NCBI GenBank assembly: GCA_963772315.1
Contig: CAVYWJ010000004.1
Coordinates: forward strand, 248,001 to 312,000
DNA from: Haliangium sp963772315
Lineage (GTDB): Bacteria; Myxococcota_A; Polyangia; Haliangiales; Haliangiaceae
DNA: 64,000 nucleotides
Direction: 5' to 3'
The first letter of the stretch is position 1, and each line of letters opens with the position of its first letter. The notes beneath the pieces are model-generated. The model saw nothing but the letters and a program-made list of their open reading frames with translations, ran no database searches and was not told the origin of the DNA. This document shows, in pieces, positions 49,325 through 58,552 of the stretch. The position numbers and the translations under genes were made by a program.

Positions 49325-50450
49325 CATCAGGCTCCTTGACGGCATGGGAAGGAATGGCCGCCCGTGGCGCGGGCTCGGCGGCCTCGGTGTTTTCGGACGC
49401 AGGCGCGTGCGCTGCGGGGCCTCTCCGTACCGGCAATGTCAGCAAGATGCAATAGCCAATCAGCACCCAGACCAGCTCCTTGGAGCGCTTCACCAGGGTG
49501 AACGCGAGGCCGAAATCTACCGCATCGGGTACGCCGGCCACGCCGAACAGGATGGCATACCCCAGATCCTGGACCCCCAGCCCGGCCGGGACGAAGAAGG
49601 CCATGGCGCGCAGGAACGAGCAAGCAGACTCGATGGCCACCGCGTGCATGAAGTCGATGGGAAACCCGAGCAGCCGCACGATCAGCCAGGTCTCGAAGGC
49701 CTCGATGAACCAGTGGACCACGTAGAGGCCGACAGCAGTCGCGAGGCCGCGACGTCGCTGGGTGAAGACCTGGCGCAGGTAGGCGTCGAGAGAGCGCGCG
49801 CCGTCGTGGGCTGCGCGCAGATGGATGCGCAGGAATCCGGGCAACACACGCAGCAAGAGCAGGTACGCGCGCTCGGTCATGCGCCCGCCCGAGAGCATGG
49901 CGTAGCCGACCGACACGCCTGCCAGCAAGCCGGCGATGACGCCGATCGCGATCCACTCGAATCCGGTCGGCTGGCCGATGACGGCGCTCGAAGCCGCGCG
50001 GTAGAGCCCGAACCCGACCAGCCAGCCGATCACCAGGTACGGCACCTCGGCGGCCATGATCGACCACTTGCGAAGGGTCACGCTGGTCAATGTGGCCGAG
50101 ATCGGCACGCGATCCGTCGCCTTGAGCACGAACGGCTTGATCGTGTCCGAGAGCACCGAGCCGCCCGGGGCGCTCATCAGCACGGCCTCGGTCGCGAAGC
50201 GCACGCTCAGCAGCCGGCGCAGGCGCAGGTGATGACCCATCTCGGCGAAGATCCGCCGCCAGCCAACTGTGTCCAGGGACACGGCTACGAAGTAGGGAAC
50301 GAGCACGAGCGGCGCGAGGGGGCCGATCTGCGTCACGATCCGCCATACGTCCGCGAGCCGCGCATGGCGAAAGCTCAGCCAGAGACACGCAGCCGCTATC
50401 AGCAAGCCGGCGCCATAGGCGAGGTGTCTGCTGTTGAATCGGCGGGTCAT
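49305..50450 (-). CDS. Flippase-like integral membrane protein (LPG synthase TM family)
   Basis: 381 residues and about eight membrane helices, in the style of the UPF0104/lysylphosphatidylglycerol-synthase membrane domain: LLIAAACLWLSFRHARLADV at the start, EAVLMSAPGGSVLSDTIKPF, then AIESACSFLRAMAFFVPAGL and GVQDLGYAILFGV. Related proteins move lipid-linked molecules across the membrane. As the first gene of the operon it may flip the lipid-linked product. The C-terminus is a Pro/Ala/Glu-rich cytoplasmic tail. The promoter should lie in the region above 50450. Confidence 0.75.
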   Translation of the reverse strand: MTRRFNSRHLAYGAGLLIAAACLWLSFRHARLADVWRIVTQIGPLAPLVLVPYFVAVSLDTVGWRRIFAEMGHHLRLRRLLSVRFATEAVLMSAPGGSVLSDTIKPFVLKATDRVPISATLTSVTLRKWSIMAAEVPYLVIGWLVGFGLYRAASSAVIGQPTGFEWIAIGVIAGLLAGVSVGYAMLSGGRMTERAYLLLLRVLPGFLRIHLRAAHDGARSLDAYLRQVFTQRRRGLATAVGLYVVHWFIEAFETWLIVRLLGFPIDFMHAVAIESACSFLRAMAFFVPAGLGVQDLGYAILFGVAGVPDAVDFGLAFTLVKRSKELVWVLIGYCILLTLPVRRGPAAHAPASENTEAAEPAPRAAIPSHAVKEPDDEACAA

Positions 50451-51222
50451 GCGCGCATCGATGCTTCGGGTTGGGCCGGCCCGCGTTCATGCGGCTCCCA
50501 TGGAAGCCCCCGTCTGTGTCAACGCAGTGACCGATTGGGCGCATTTGGGTATCACGTCGTTAGCCGAGCGGACAAGTCTCCTTACTACTCAAACCATGCC
50601 CCAATCCACCCCCTAATCACCCTATGACGTCGGGGTGGGAGTCCGTGCAGTGTTGGGAAGTCAACACCCTCGCGGCCGTCAGCCCTGACATCGCGCGTGT
50701 CCGCGACATGCGCAGAAACGCGCTGGGGATAAGAAAACGCGTATACCGATCACTGTCGAGAATTCATCGCTCGTAGCTCGCTGATGCAGGCTGCATGCCG
50801 GCCACGGTAGATGATGCCGGAGCTGACAGCGGCACCTGCATATACCCTCGGGAGCGAGAATACCGCGGAAATCCGCGACTTCGCGCAGATGGCTCGGCAT
50901 ACCTGCGCAATCCTGTTCGCGCCTCTGCGCAACCGCGTGTGCGGCGGCGATCGGCTGCCACGACTGTTGAATGCTTGACAGGCGATGATCGATTTTCGAG
51001 CGAGCTTGTCGGCCGGGCGGGTGCGACGGGCGACATGCCGCGCCTGCAGCGGCCCGACGAATCAACCGCATGGTCCTAGGCAGGAGTCGATAAAACCGAT
51101 TTGGCGCCGCGACTCCATCGACTGCCGGTGTCGAAGATTAAACATGATACGAGCAGAAGGGAAACCAAAGATGCAAATCGAACATGGGGGCGGCATTTCG
51201 CCCAGACGGCCGGGATCGGCGC
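50451..51222. other. Intergenic region of about 770 bases
   Basis: Lower GC than elsewhere and no open frame with protein-like features. It separates the ulosonic-acid operon (its start at 50450) from the 3' end of the surface-protein operon at 51223, so it must contain the operon promoter and possibly a terminator for the latter. I see only short inverted repeats (for example CCGCGGAAATCCGCG near 50862) and no typical -35/-10 pair. Confidence 0.5.
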
Positions 51223-51914
51223 TCAGAAGCGCGCGATCAGCGCCAGACGCAGGGTGAGCGCGCTCATATCGAGATGGCCAAGGGCGGCGGCCCTGGCCGG
51301 GATCTCGATCGTGCCCTCGGGTATGCCGGGATCCGGGCTCTCGGCAGAGAAGCCCACGGTAGTCATGGCCAAGTAACCCAGCTCGGCGCGCACGCCCAGC
51401 GAGAACATCTCGCGGCCATTGGCCGTGCGGGGACGCAGCGGCACGCAATCGATCCCGGCGCCGGGATAGGTGCTGGTGCCGTTGCCGTGGTAGTCAACGT
51501 GGCTGCGGCCATCGAGATCGGCGATCTCCATGCCCAGGCGCGTGGCACCGAGCGCGAGTCGGGCATGTGCGCTCGCAGCGTAGGGCAGCGGTCGCCGCAC
51601 ACGCCGGCCAAGCACCACCCGGGTGGTGCTTGCCGTGTACATGCGCTGGAACGTCGTGGCCACGCCGTATCCGTAGCGAAGCTGGCATCGGTGAGCAAGT
51701 CGAAGCCGGCAATCGATGCCCACCGAACCGCCGCATCCATGGAGAAGCCGGTCGATCGGCTGTCATGCGGGGCTAGCACGCTGTCTGCGTGGGTAGAACG
51801 ACTGGTCGAGCCTATTCCGAGCTTGAGCCGGTCGGCATGCGCTCGTGATGCAACTGCAATGCTGCAGCATACAAATACGGCCGCAATGAGTAGGAATGGC
51901 GCGGGGCGTCGCAT
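51223..51914 (-). pseudogene. Outer-membrane beta-barrel-like protein, frameshifted
   Basis: The start at 51914, one base after the upstream stop, gives the signal MRRPAPFLLIAAVFVCCSIA ending in ASRAHA. The mature part (GFSMDAAVRWASIAGFDLLT) changes frame near 51680 and continues as YGYGVATTFQRMYTA, then ARLALGATRLGMEIADLDG and FSLGVRAELGYLAMTTVGFS, ending in LRLALIARF. Alternating strands and a C-terminal Phe are typical of an outer-membrane barrel. The frame change leaves both halves protein-like, so an indel error is likely. It is the last gene of a three-gene operon. Confidence 0.65.
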
Positions 51915-51915
51915 G

Positions 51916-52509
51916 TCAGTAACTCTCGTCGAAGATGTCGGCCAGGAGGAAGCCGATGAGCACGCGGGTCTGGCTGCGTGTCGCCGTGGCTGTGGGCAGA
52001 ATGGTGGCCTGGCCAAACGGATCGCCGTGGTCGACGAAGATGCTGCCGTTGGCCATGGTGAGGATGCGGGCTGGCGAATCGTCCGGGCGCAAGTCGCTGG
52101 GGTGCAGGTTGGCCAGGTCGAGAAACCCGACCCGGGGCACGCCCGCGGTAGCGCCGATGAGGTAAGCGCCATCGGGTGAGAACGCGTAGGTGTCGAGCCG
52201 GCCGATGCCCTCGAGCGGCGTCACGGATCCCAGGGCCACGTCGAGGAGGCGTGGACGGTCCGCCCGCTGTTGTGCACGAGCATCCCGATCTCGCGGCCCG
52301 AGGGTGACCACGCGATCGCGGGCATTGTCGGCGTACACGGTCTGGTTCTTGAGCGATACGGGCCCGAGCACCTCGTGCGGTCGCTCCCAGGCGATGGGGC
52401 GATCGTCGGCGAAGCACGCGGTCAGGCTGCAGGCTGCGAAGGCGAGCGCGCAGGATGCGGTGATCGTCACCGCGGTGGAACCTATCCGGGCAGGTCGATG
52501 GGGCAACAA
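51916..52509 (-). pseudogene. Beta-propeller lipoprotein, locally scrambled
   Basis: A TTG start at 52509 is supported by GGGAG seven bases upstream. The signal ends FAACSLTAC, so it is a lipoprotein. Propeller blades are visible: one in the main frame (DTYAFSPDGAYLIGATAG, VGFLDLANLHP), and another in a neighbouring frame between about 52330 and 52250 (AIAWSPSGREIGMLVHNSGR). The open frame there reads as nonsense (RDRDARAQQRADRP), so two compensating shifts are likely. About 200 residues, with WD40/TolB-like blades. It lies between a similar lipoprotein and a barrel protein and may form a surface complex with them. Confidence 0.6.
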
Positions 52510-52538
52510 TGTGTATCTCCCAAGCGGGTGTCGCGCGA

Positions 52539-53588
52539 TCAATCGATGATGCGGCTGCTGAGATCGAAGCGGGTGACGGTGCGCACCGGACCGCCCATGA
52601 TGGGCAGGAACGAGACCCGGCCGAGCGCGCCGGTGAGCGTCACGATGCGCAGGTCGGCGCGCTCGGCCTCGCGCACCACGGCCCGCTCACCCATTGGAAT
52701 CACTGCCACTTCCATGCGGGCAGGATCGGCGAACGGATCTGCCGACACCGCGATCGGCGCCACGATCGTCGGACGGCTGTCCAATACCGCAGCCAGATCG
52801 ATGACCGAGACGCCATCCTCGGTGATGACGCAGGCGCGTGCGCCGCTCTGGTCGAAGGCCACGGCGCGCAGGCGGAAACCCACGGTCAGATCCACGGCAA
52901 CGGGCTCGGCCGGCGGCAGGCGCAGCACCGTGACGTCCTGGAAGCTGCCGATCCGTTCCACTCCGTCCAGGCCGCCATGGTCGCGCGGCCTTCTCGAGAT
53001 GGAATCAGGCCACGGCATACTGGCCGGTGGATCGATATCCACGCGATTGAGGTTGGGTAAGGTCAGCAGATCGATCTCTTGATTTGCCTCGGCCACGGGG
53101 CGCACGATCGTGGCCACACCGTTGATGGCATCGAGCACCACGGCCGTATCCGAGCCAGGTGCAGCCGTGACCACCTCGGGCTGCTCTCCCACGTGCAGGG
53201 AGTCAACCTCGAGCGTGGCGCCATCGATGCGGGCCAGGGCATCCTGCGCCGTCATGGCCACGTACACGTAGCGCAGCGAGCTTACAGGCGCGCCAAGCTC
53301 GTACTCGACCTCGGGCGGAGGCGGAACGCCGCCGTCACCCGGGAGCTCGGGCGGGGGCAAGCAGGTGCCTAACTCGGAGCAGGTCCAGCCCGTGGGACAC
53401 TCGTTGAACGATGCGCACTCGGGCGTGCCGCTGCCGCCATCCGGCGCGGCTCCGGCGCCGTCGCCGGAGTAACTCTCGCCGCAACGCCAGGAGGCGGCGA
53501 CGCCGATGGCGGCCAGGCCAGCCAACCGCGACCAGGCGCGCGAAACTCGATGAGGCAGCGTTGTGGCAACATGCTGTGCACGATGCAT
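52539..53588 (-). CDS. Beta-propeller lipoprotein with Cys-rich N-terminus
   Basis: 349 residues if started at the ATG at 53588 (53615 is an alternative); no ribosome site is clear. A hydrophobic signal (LAGLAAIGVAASWRC) is followed by a Gly/Asp spacer and a Cys knot (CASFNECPTGWTCSELGTC). Propeller-type blades follow: YVYVAMTAQDALARIDGATL, DTAVVLDAINGVATIVRPVA, LRAVAFDQSGARACVITEDG. Between about 53040 and 52980 the frame gives PWPDSISRRPRDHGG, whereas the neighbouring frame reads STGQYAVAW, so here too two opposite indels are suspected. It is first in the operon with the next propeller and a barrel protein. Confidence 0.65.
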   Translation of the reverse strand: MHRAQHVATTLPHRVSRAWSRLAGLAAIGVAASWRCGESYSGDGAGAAPDGGSGTPECASFNECPTGWTCSELGTCLPPPELPGDGGVPPPPEVEYELGAPVSSLRYVYVAMTAQDALARIDGATLEVDSLHVGEQPEVVTAAPGSDTAVVLDAINGVATIVRPVAEANQEIDLLTLPNLNRVDIDPPASMPWPDSISRRPRDHGGLDGVERIGSFQDVTVLRLPPAEPVAVDLTVGFRLRAVAFDQSGARACVITEDGVSVIDLAAVLDSRPTIVAPIAVSADPFADPARMEVAVIPMGERAVVREAERADLRIVTLTGALGRVSFLPIMGGPVRTVTRFDLSSRIID

Positions 53589-53899
53589 CGCAACGCTCGT
53601 GCCGCGGCGCGGCATGGAGATCCGGGGACTTGCCCGGCTGCAGATCCAGACAAGGACCCTGACTCGCGACATTTCTGTCCTATCCTGGCTGCATCGCAGG
53701 TGCCCCTGAGCAATTAGGCAACATCGCCGCCGGATTGTCGTGTAAAGCAAACGGGCATGTTCGACTGGAGAGCCCGATGATCCAGAGTGCTCCGGCCCGA
53801 GATCCGAATATGAGCGGAGTACCGATGCCGCCATTGTATGCCGTACGGGCCGCGCTCTCGAGCGCCAGCCTGCTCGGCGCCCCGGGAGCATCGCTCGGA

Positions 53900-54511
53900 G
53901 CTAGTACTGGGTTCCAGAAGTTTCTCCCCACAGGGAGAGCCCGGCGGCGGCTGTCTCGGCGGGGTTCCCCCGGTCCGTCCTCGGCCTCCGGCCACCGACA
54001 ATCCCGGTGACGAGGAATACGCCGAGCAAAACCGACGCACTCGGTCCGGGGCCTCCGACCTGCGGGCGCGGCCGGGTGCCCACCCCGCCGAGCGCCACCG
54101 CCTTGGCACGCCCGGTGACGATGCTCCTTGCACCTCATCCGCGTCGGGCGTGGGGGAGCTATTTGGGCCTGATGTCCTGGTACTGCTGGCCAGAAGTGAT
54201 TCCCCAGCTGTGGGGGAGGGGCGCGGACGAGTGATGGTGACGTGAGGGCCGAGGCGGCGGCGGCGCAGCGGGGAGGTGCCGGCGAGCGCGCGCAGCTGCG
54301 TGGCGCTCATCCCGTGAAGGCGCGGGCTCACGGGGGGGACGCGAGGGGAGCTGGGTCGGGGCCGCGCAGCGAGCACGTCGCCGGAGGGGACGCCCGCAAG
54401 CGATAGCCGCCGCCGGGCGCTGGCGAGCAAACCCCCGTGCCGTCACGGAACGCCGCCTTCAGGCTCCCCTCTCTGCGATCTGGGGAGCTACTTCTGGAAC
54501 GTCGTACTAGC
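53900..54511. mobile_element. Possible miniature element with inverted terminal repeats
   Basis: GCTAGTACTGGGTTCCAGAA (continuing GTTTCTCCCCA) at 53900-53930 matches the reverse complement of 54481-54511 (GCTAGTACGACGTTCCAGAA continuing GTAGCTCCCCA) at about 25 of 31 positions. A third related copy sits in the middle (about 54151-54206), as an imperfect palindrome centred on GTAC. The inside shows no gene with start signals. Size and layout suggest a MITE or a decayed IS. No target duplication is obvious. The rest of 53589-54957 holds no gene that I can support. Confidence 0.5.
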
Positions 54512-54957
54512 GCATATCCTGCCAGGACTCGCAGCTGCGACCAGATAGAGCCACATCCCGTTTTCGGCCACACAGTCACCTGCATTGCCACCGCTCGCCC
54601 ATGCCCGTTATGAGATGGGTCGCAGCTTCCCGGAGCCATGCTTCCCGGAGCCATGCTTCCGTGGCATCCATGCGCCCGGAAGCGTCCCGCTGGTGATCGC
54701 GCGGAGCGCGGGCCGGCAAGTGATCCATGCGTCGGCAGATTGTGGGAATGACCGCCAATGCAAGAGCGAGGATGTTACAACGTGCAGGCGAGCTGGCATG
54801 GACGGCTACCCTGCAGGCCGGTTACTTTTGGCGGCGCTTCTGGCTCATAATGAGAGCCGAGCATCGAGCATATCGGAAACGCTAAGTAATATTGCTGGTT
54901 GTCAAGGCATCACGGAGATCTCGTGAGATCGGGACATCTCCTGGGAGGTACTCTCGT

Positions 54958-56376
54958 ATGATTCCATGGGTGCGCGGTCTTTCAGGAGCTTGGTTCCATC
55001 TCGACCTCGATCGAGAGCTGGAGTGGGAGCGGTGTTTGCTGGAATCTCTCCGATTGACGTCGCGGAACCAGGCCAAACAGCTCCTTGACGCTTCCGGGCT
55101 CGAGCTCTACAGCGAGCAGATCGACGAGCTCGTTGCATGGGTCCTGATGGCCCCCATGCTCTGCGAGCATGTTTCGAGGAGAGGATTTGCAGTAACAGAG
55201 GTAGAGAACAAACTACTTCGTCACTCGACCGCGTATGCATTTCTGACTCTGCTGGGTCGCTCGGACCCTGCGGGCGTGATCCGCGTGGGGCTGAGTGAGA
55301 GCTGCACATCCACCCAGGCCTGGCTGGATGCCGTACCCGTCGTTCTTGATGACCAATCGCGTTACTGGCTGACTTCGCTCATCATGTGGCTGTTCGCCGC
55401 CTGGATGCTCGATGATGTCATCGACTCGAATCTGCAGGTCGATCCCAGCGTCTACACCGCGACCTCGCGAGTGCTGGTGGAGCTGTGGGATCCTTTGTTT
55501 CTCTGCGAAGACATGAAAGAGGCCCGGCAGCAGAAGCTCGATGAGCTCAGGCGCCTGTGGCACTCGCATGGGGTGGGAGAGCGGGATGCACAGCTGATCG
55601 CCACCAGCATGCTCACCTTCCTCATGTGTTACGAGAACCTCGCGCACGCCGGATTCTCCCCCGAGGAGTCGGGCCTTGTCTGCGCTTGGACCACCGGATT
55701 CCTGGAGAGTCTACCCAGTGTACGAGAGGCGTTGCTCTCGCTGGCAAACAGCCAGTGCTCGTTCGAGCAGTTCGTTGCAGCGCGCCAGCCGAACACGGCC
55801 GTCGATCTACCGATCTTGTTCCTGCTCTTGTGGTACGGGCGAGCACTCGGAATCGCTCCCGAGAGAATCTGCAGGATCGCCAATCAGCTACATCCGACCC
55901 AGGGGAACCATCGCGGCTGGATAAGGGACGCCATGATCATCTCCGGGATTGGAAACGATCTGGTGGATGTGCGGCGTGACCTGCCGGAGAAGTCGATGAA
56001 TACAGTCTTGTGCGTCTACGGGGCGATGCACCGGAAGAACCCGTTCGAGGCAGCGGCGCTGGATGAGGAGGGGTTGCGCAGCGCGTACCGGAACGTGGCT
56101 GGCCGGTTCAGTCACATGCTCGATACGATGCTGCTCGACTTCCGCACGGAGCTCGAAGAGGTCAAGCAGGGGCAGAGCACGGTGTTTCAATCGCGGGAAG
56201 AGATGGTGGCTGCCATCGCAGCGCTGGTAGATATCTGTTTTGCCACCGTATATTCGGGATTCGTGTGCCCGCGCCATCGTGAAGGAGCCATGGAGCTGGT
56301 CGGTGCGCTGTCGTGCTCAGATGCGCGCTTGCTCACGCACGAATCGTTGCAGCGCTTCTTCCAGGGTGGGCAGTAG
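54958..56376 (+). CDS. Class I terpene synthase
   Basis: 472 residues from the ATG at 54958 (GGGAGG nine bases upstream). The first metal motif is AAWMLDDVIDSN with Asp152, Asp153 and Asp156 (DDxxD). The second is ISGIGNDLVDVRRDLPEK, with Asn333 and Asp334 and a variant third position (Asp where Ser/Thr is usual). These bind the three Mg ions that ionise prenyl diphosphate. The chain is longer than the usual 330-380 of bacterial sesquiterpene synthases; the additional residues are mostly N-terminal. GC is lower than the neighbours, hinting at acquisition. No prenyltransferase is adjacent. The product cannot be predicted by eye. Confidence 0.82.
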   Translation: MIPWVRGLSGAWFHLDLDRELEWERCLLESLRLTSRNQAKQLLDASGLELYSEQIDELVAWVLMAPMLCEHVSRRGFAVTEVENKLLRHSTAYAFLTLLGRSDPAGVIRVGLSESCTSTQAWLDAVPVVLDDQSRYWLTSLIMWLFAAWMLDDVIDSNLQVDPSVYTATSRVLVELWDPLFLCEDMKEARQQKLDELRRLWHSHGVGERDAQLIATSMLTFLMCYENLAHAGFSPEESGLVCAWTTGFLESLPSVREALLSLANSQCSFEQFVAARQPNTAVDLPILFLLLWYGRALGIAPERICRIANQLHPTQGNHRGWIRDAMIISGIGNDLVDVRRDLPEKSMNTVLCVYGAMHRKNPFEAAALDEEGLRSAYRNVAGRFSHMLDTMLLDFRTELEEVKQGQSTVFQSREEMVAAIAALVDICFATVYSGFVCPRHREGAMELVGALSCSDARLLTHESLQRFFQGGQ

Positions 56377-58527
56377 CGCTCCTCGCTCGCTGCCAAGGAC
56401 GCTGTAGGTGGGCCTGGATGCGAGCAAGCCGAGCGTGGCCGTGGTGCACTCATCGAGCAGGTGATGGCGCATGCCGGCGACGTCTGCGCCCAGCCGTACC
56501 AGATCTGCACAGGACACTGCACCGCGATTGGCCAGGTGCCAGACGCCGCGCTCGCCGTCGAGCAAGAGCTCGAGGCTGGTGTGGACCAGATCAGGTACGT
56601 ACGTGGGCGAGATGACCGCGTCCGCGTCCGCGCGCACGCGGCGGCCGGCAGCCATCTCGCGCAGGGCCACGGACAGGAAGTTGCGTTCGTCCCAGGGGCC
56701 GAAGAAGGTGCTGGTGCGGACCACCAATGCAGTCTCGAGCGTGGTCAGCACACCCCGCTCTGCTTCGGCCTTGCTCACCCCGTAGACCGAGAGCGGACCG
56801 ACGTGATCGCTCTCCACGTACGGCCGAGCCTGGCCGCCGTCGAAGACGAGATCCGAGGAGAACGTCAGCAGGCGAATCCCGAGCTCGCGGCACTCCTCTG
56901 CCATGACGATGGCGCCAAACGTGTTTTCACGGCGGCAGCGCTCGTGTTCGCGCTCTGCATCGTCGATGCGCACGTAACCGGCCGCATTGATCACGGCCCA
57001 GGGTTGGTGGAGAACCAGCGCCGCGCGCACCGAGGCGGCGTCCGCGATGTCCATGTCCTGGCGGGAGAGCAAGCGCGACGCGAGGCCGCGCAGCTCGCAG
57101 ATGCGCGCGAATGCTTGACCCAGGGCGCCGGTGGCACCGGTGATCAGGATCGGTGGCGCTCCCTGAGGGACGGTTGTCTGCGCTGCGCTCGGTATCTCCT
57201 CGATGTGCGTGCGGTGGGGGCCCCAGAGGAGGCTATCTGGCCGCCGCCACCATCCCGGCGATGACAGCGCCGGATGGGAACAGGAACGGCCGGCTCCCAG
57301 CTCCCGGATCATGCCTGCGAGCGCCGTGGGCCGCGGTTCGGACGCGCGGATATCGAAGGCGCCGGTCTCGTAGAACCCGTCGGCGCGGACCACCAGCTGG
57401 TTCCAGTCGAGCGAGCCGAGCAGGGCCCAGACCGTCACCGCGCCCACGTCGATGCCCTCGTCACGTGCCTGTCGTACAGCCCGCCAGGCTTCGTCGAGCC
57501 AGCGTAGCTGCTGCTCGCGCGTCGAACCGATGTGGACCTCGGTGATGGCCAGCGGTCTGCCATAGCGCGCCCAGAGCGCGCGGAGCTGCGCCAGATGGCC
57601 GCTGATGCCGTCGCGGTACGCCCGGACGGCTTCGACGTCGGCATAGGCTTCGCGCTCGTTGCCGCCGTGCGACCAGGCAGGGTAGTGCGCGAGGCGATGA
57701 TCGAGCCAGCGATCGCTGGTGACATAGTAATTGATACCGATTACATCGGGTGGCGCGGGTGTATCGAGGAAGAAGCGCAGCTCGCCCTCGCTGGCGCCCG
57801 ACTCGAGGCAGTACTGCCACAGTGGATGGCGCGAATCCAGGCGCCCGCACAGGAGGTCCAGGCTCAGCAAGCGGCGCTGGTTCTCGTGCTGCGCCTGATA
57901 TGCGAGCCTGGACGTGCTGAACGTGGTGCCCATGTCCTCGGTCTGGAGCAGCCGGGCCCCGGGCGTGACCTCACGGATCGCGCGCATGGCCAGCACCGTG
58001 GCACGGCACTGGGTGAGCAACGCCCGTACGAAGGTTTGGCGGTCGCGCCCGTGTGGATACCAGTGTCCATACAGCCCCGAGAAGCGCGCCGTGGTCAGCG
58101 GCTCGTTGACGGGGGTGTAGTCGAGCACCCAGGGATAGCGCTGGGCCACGGCCCGCGCGTACACGGCCAGTCCCTCTGCAAAACCCGGATCGACCAGGCT
58201 GGTGTGGGGGGGGCCGCTGCCGTGGTGGACCAGACCGACGATGGGACGGATGCCGAGCGTGCGTATGCGCTGTAGCCGGGCATCGGCCCACGTCCAGTCG
58301 GCGCGCTCCACGCCATCCGGGGCCGTGCGCTCCCAGAGGATCGGATAGCGCAGCGCCCGGATTCCCAGGGCTGCGAAGCGATCGAGGTCATCGAGGCGGC
58401 TGGCGTGACCGGTGCGCTCGATTTGATCGAAGTAGCAGTCACCAACTCTGTTGACGGTACACTCCACGCCTCCCCAGAGCTCGATATCTGCAGTACTGAA
58501 TGGTTGCATGTTGCTGGTTCGCTGCAT
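56317..58527 (-). CDS. GH1 glycosidase-like/RmlD-like reductase fusion
   Basis: 736 residues from the ATG at 58527 (GGAG nine bases upstream). The N-terminal about 420 residues are a GH1-type TIM barrel: LRYPILWERTAPDG, the acid/base Glu in VLDYTPVNEPLTTARFSG and the nucleophile-position Glu in PLAITEVHIGSTREQ. From about residue 460 an NAD-binding RmlD-like domain follows: PPILITGATGALGQAFA, VINAAGYVRIDDAE and SVYGVSKAEAERGV with the Tyr-x-x-x-Lys pair. It would handle a deoxysugar nucleotide or glycoside. The 3' end overlaps that of the convergent terpene synthase by 60 bases. It lies 25 bases after the GH2 gene. Confidence 0.85.
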   Translation of the reverse strand: MQRTSNMQPFSTADIELWGGVECTVNRVGDCYFDQIERTGHASRLDDLDRFAALGIRALRYPILWERTAPDGVERADWTWADARLQRIRTLGIRPIVGLVHHGSGPPHTSLVDPGFAEGLAVYARAVAQRYPWVLDYTPVNEPLTTARFSGLYGHWYPHGRDRQTFVRALLTQCRATVLAMRAIREVTPGARLLQTEDMGTTFSTSRLAYQAQHENQRRLLSLDLLCGRLDSRHPLWQYCLESGASEGELRFFLDTPAPPDVIGINYYVTSDRWLDHRLAHYPAWSHGGNEREAYADVEAVRAYRDGISGHLAQLRALWARYGRPLAITEVHIGSTREQQLRWLDEAWRAVRQARDEGIDVGAVTVWALLGSLDWNQLVVRADGFYETGAFDIRASEPRPTALAGMIRELGAGRSCSHPALSSPGWWRRPDSLLWGPHRTHIEEIPSAAQTTVPQGAPPILITGATGALGQAFARICELRGLASRLLSRQDMDIADAASVRAALVLHQPWAVINAAGYVRIDDAEREHERCRRENTFGAIVMAEECRELGIRLLTFSSDLVFDGGQARPYVESDHVGPLSVYGVSKAEAERGVLTTLETALVVRTSTFFGPWDERNFLSVALREMAAGRRVRADADAVISPTYVPDLVHTSLELLLDGERGVWHLANRGAVSCADLVRLGADVAGMRHHLLDECTTATLGLLASRPTYSVLGSERGALLPTLEEALQRFVREQARI

Positions 58528-58552
58528 GCCGGTCTCCGGGGGCCGAGTCACT

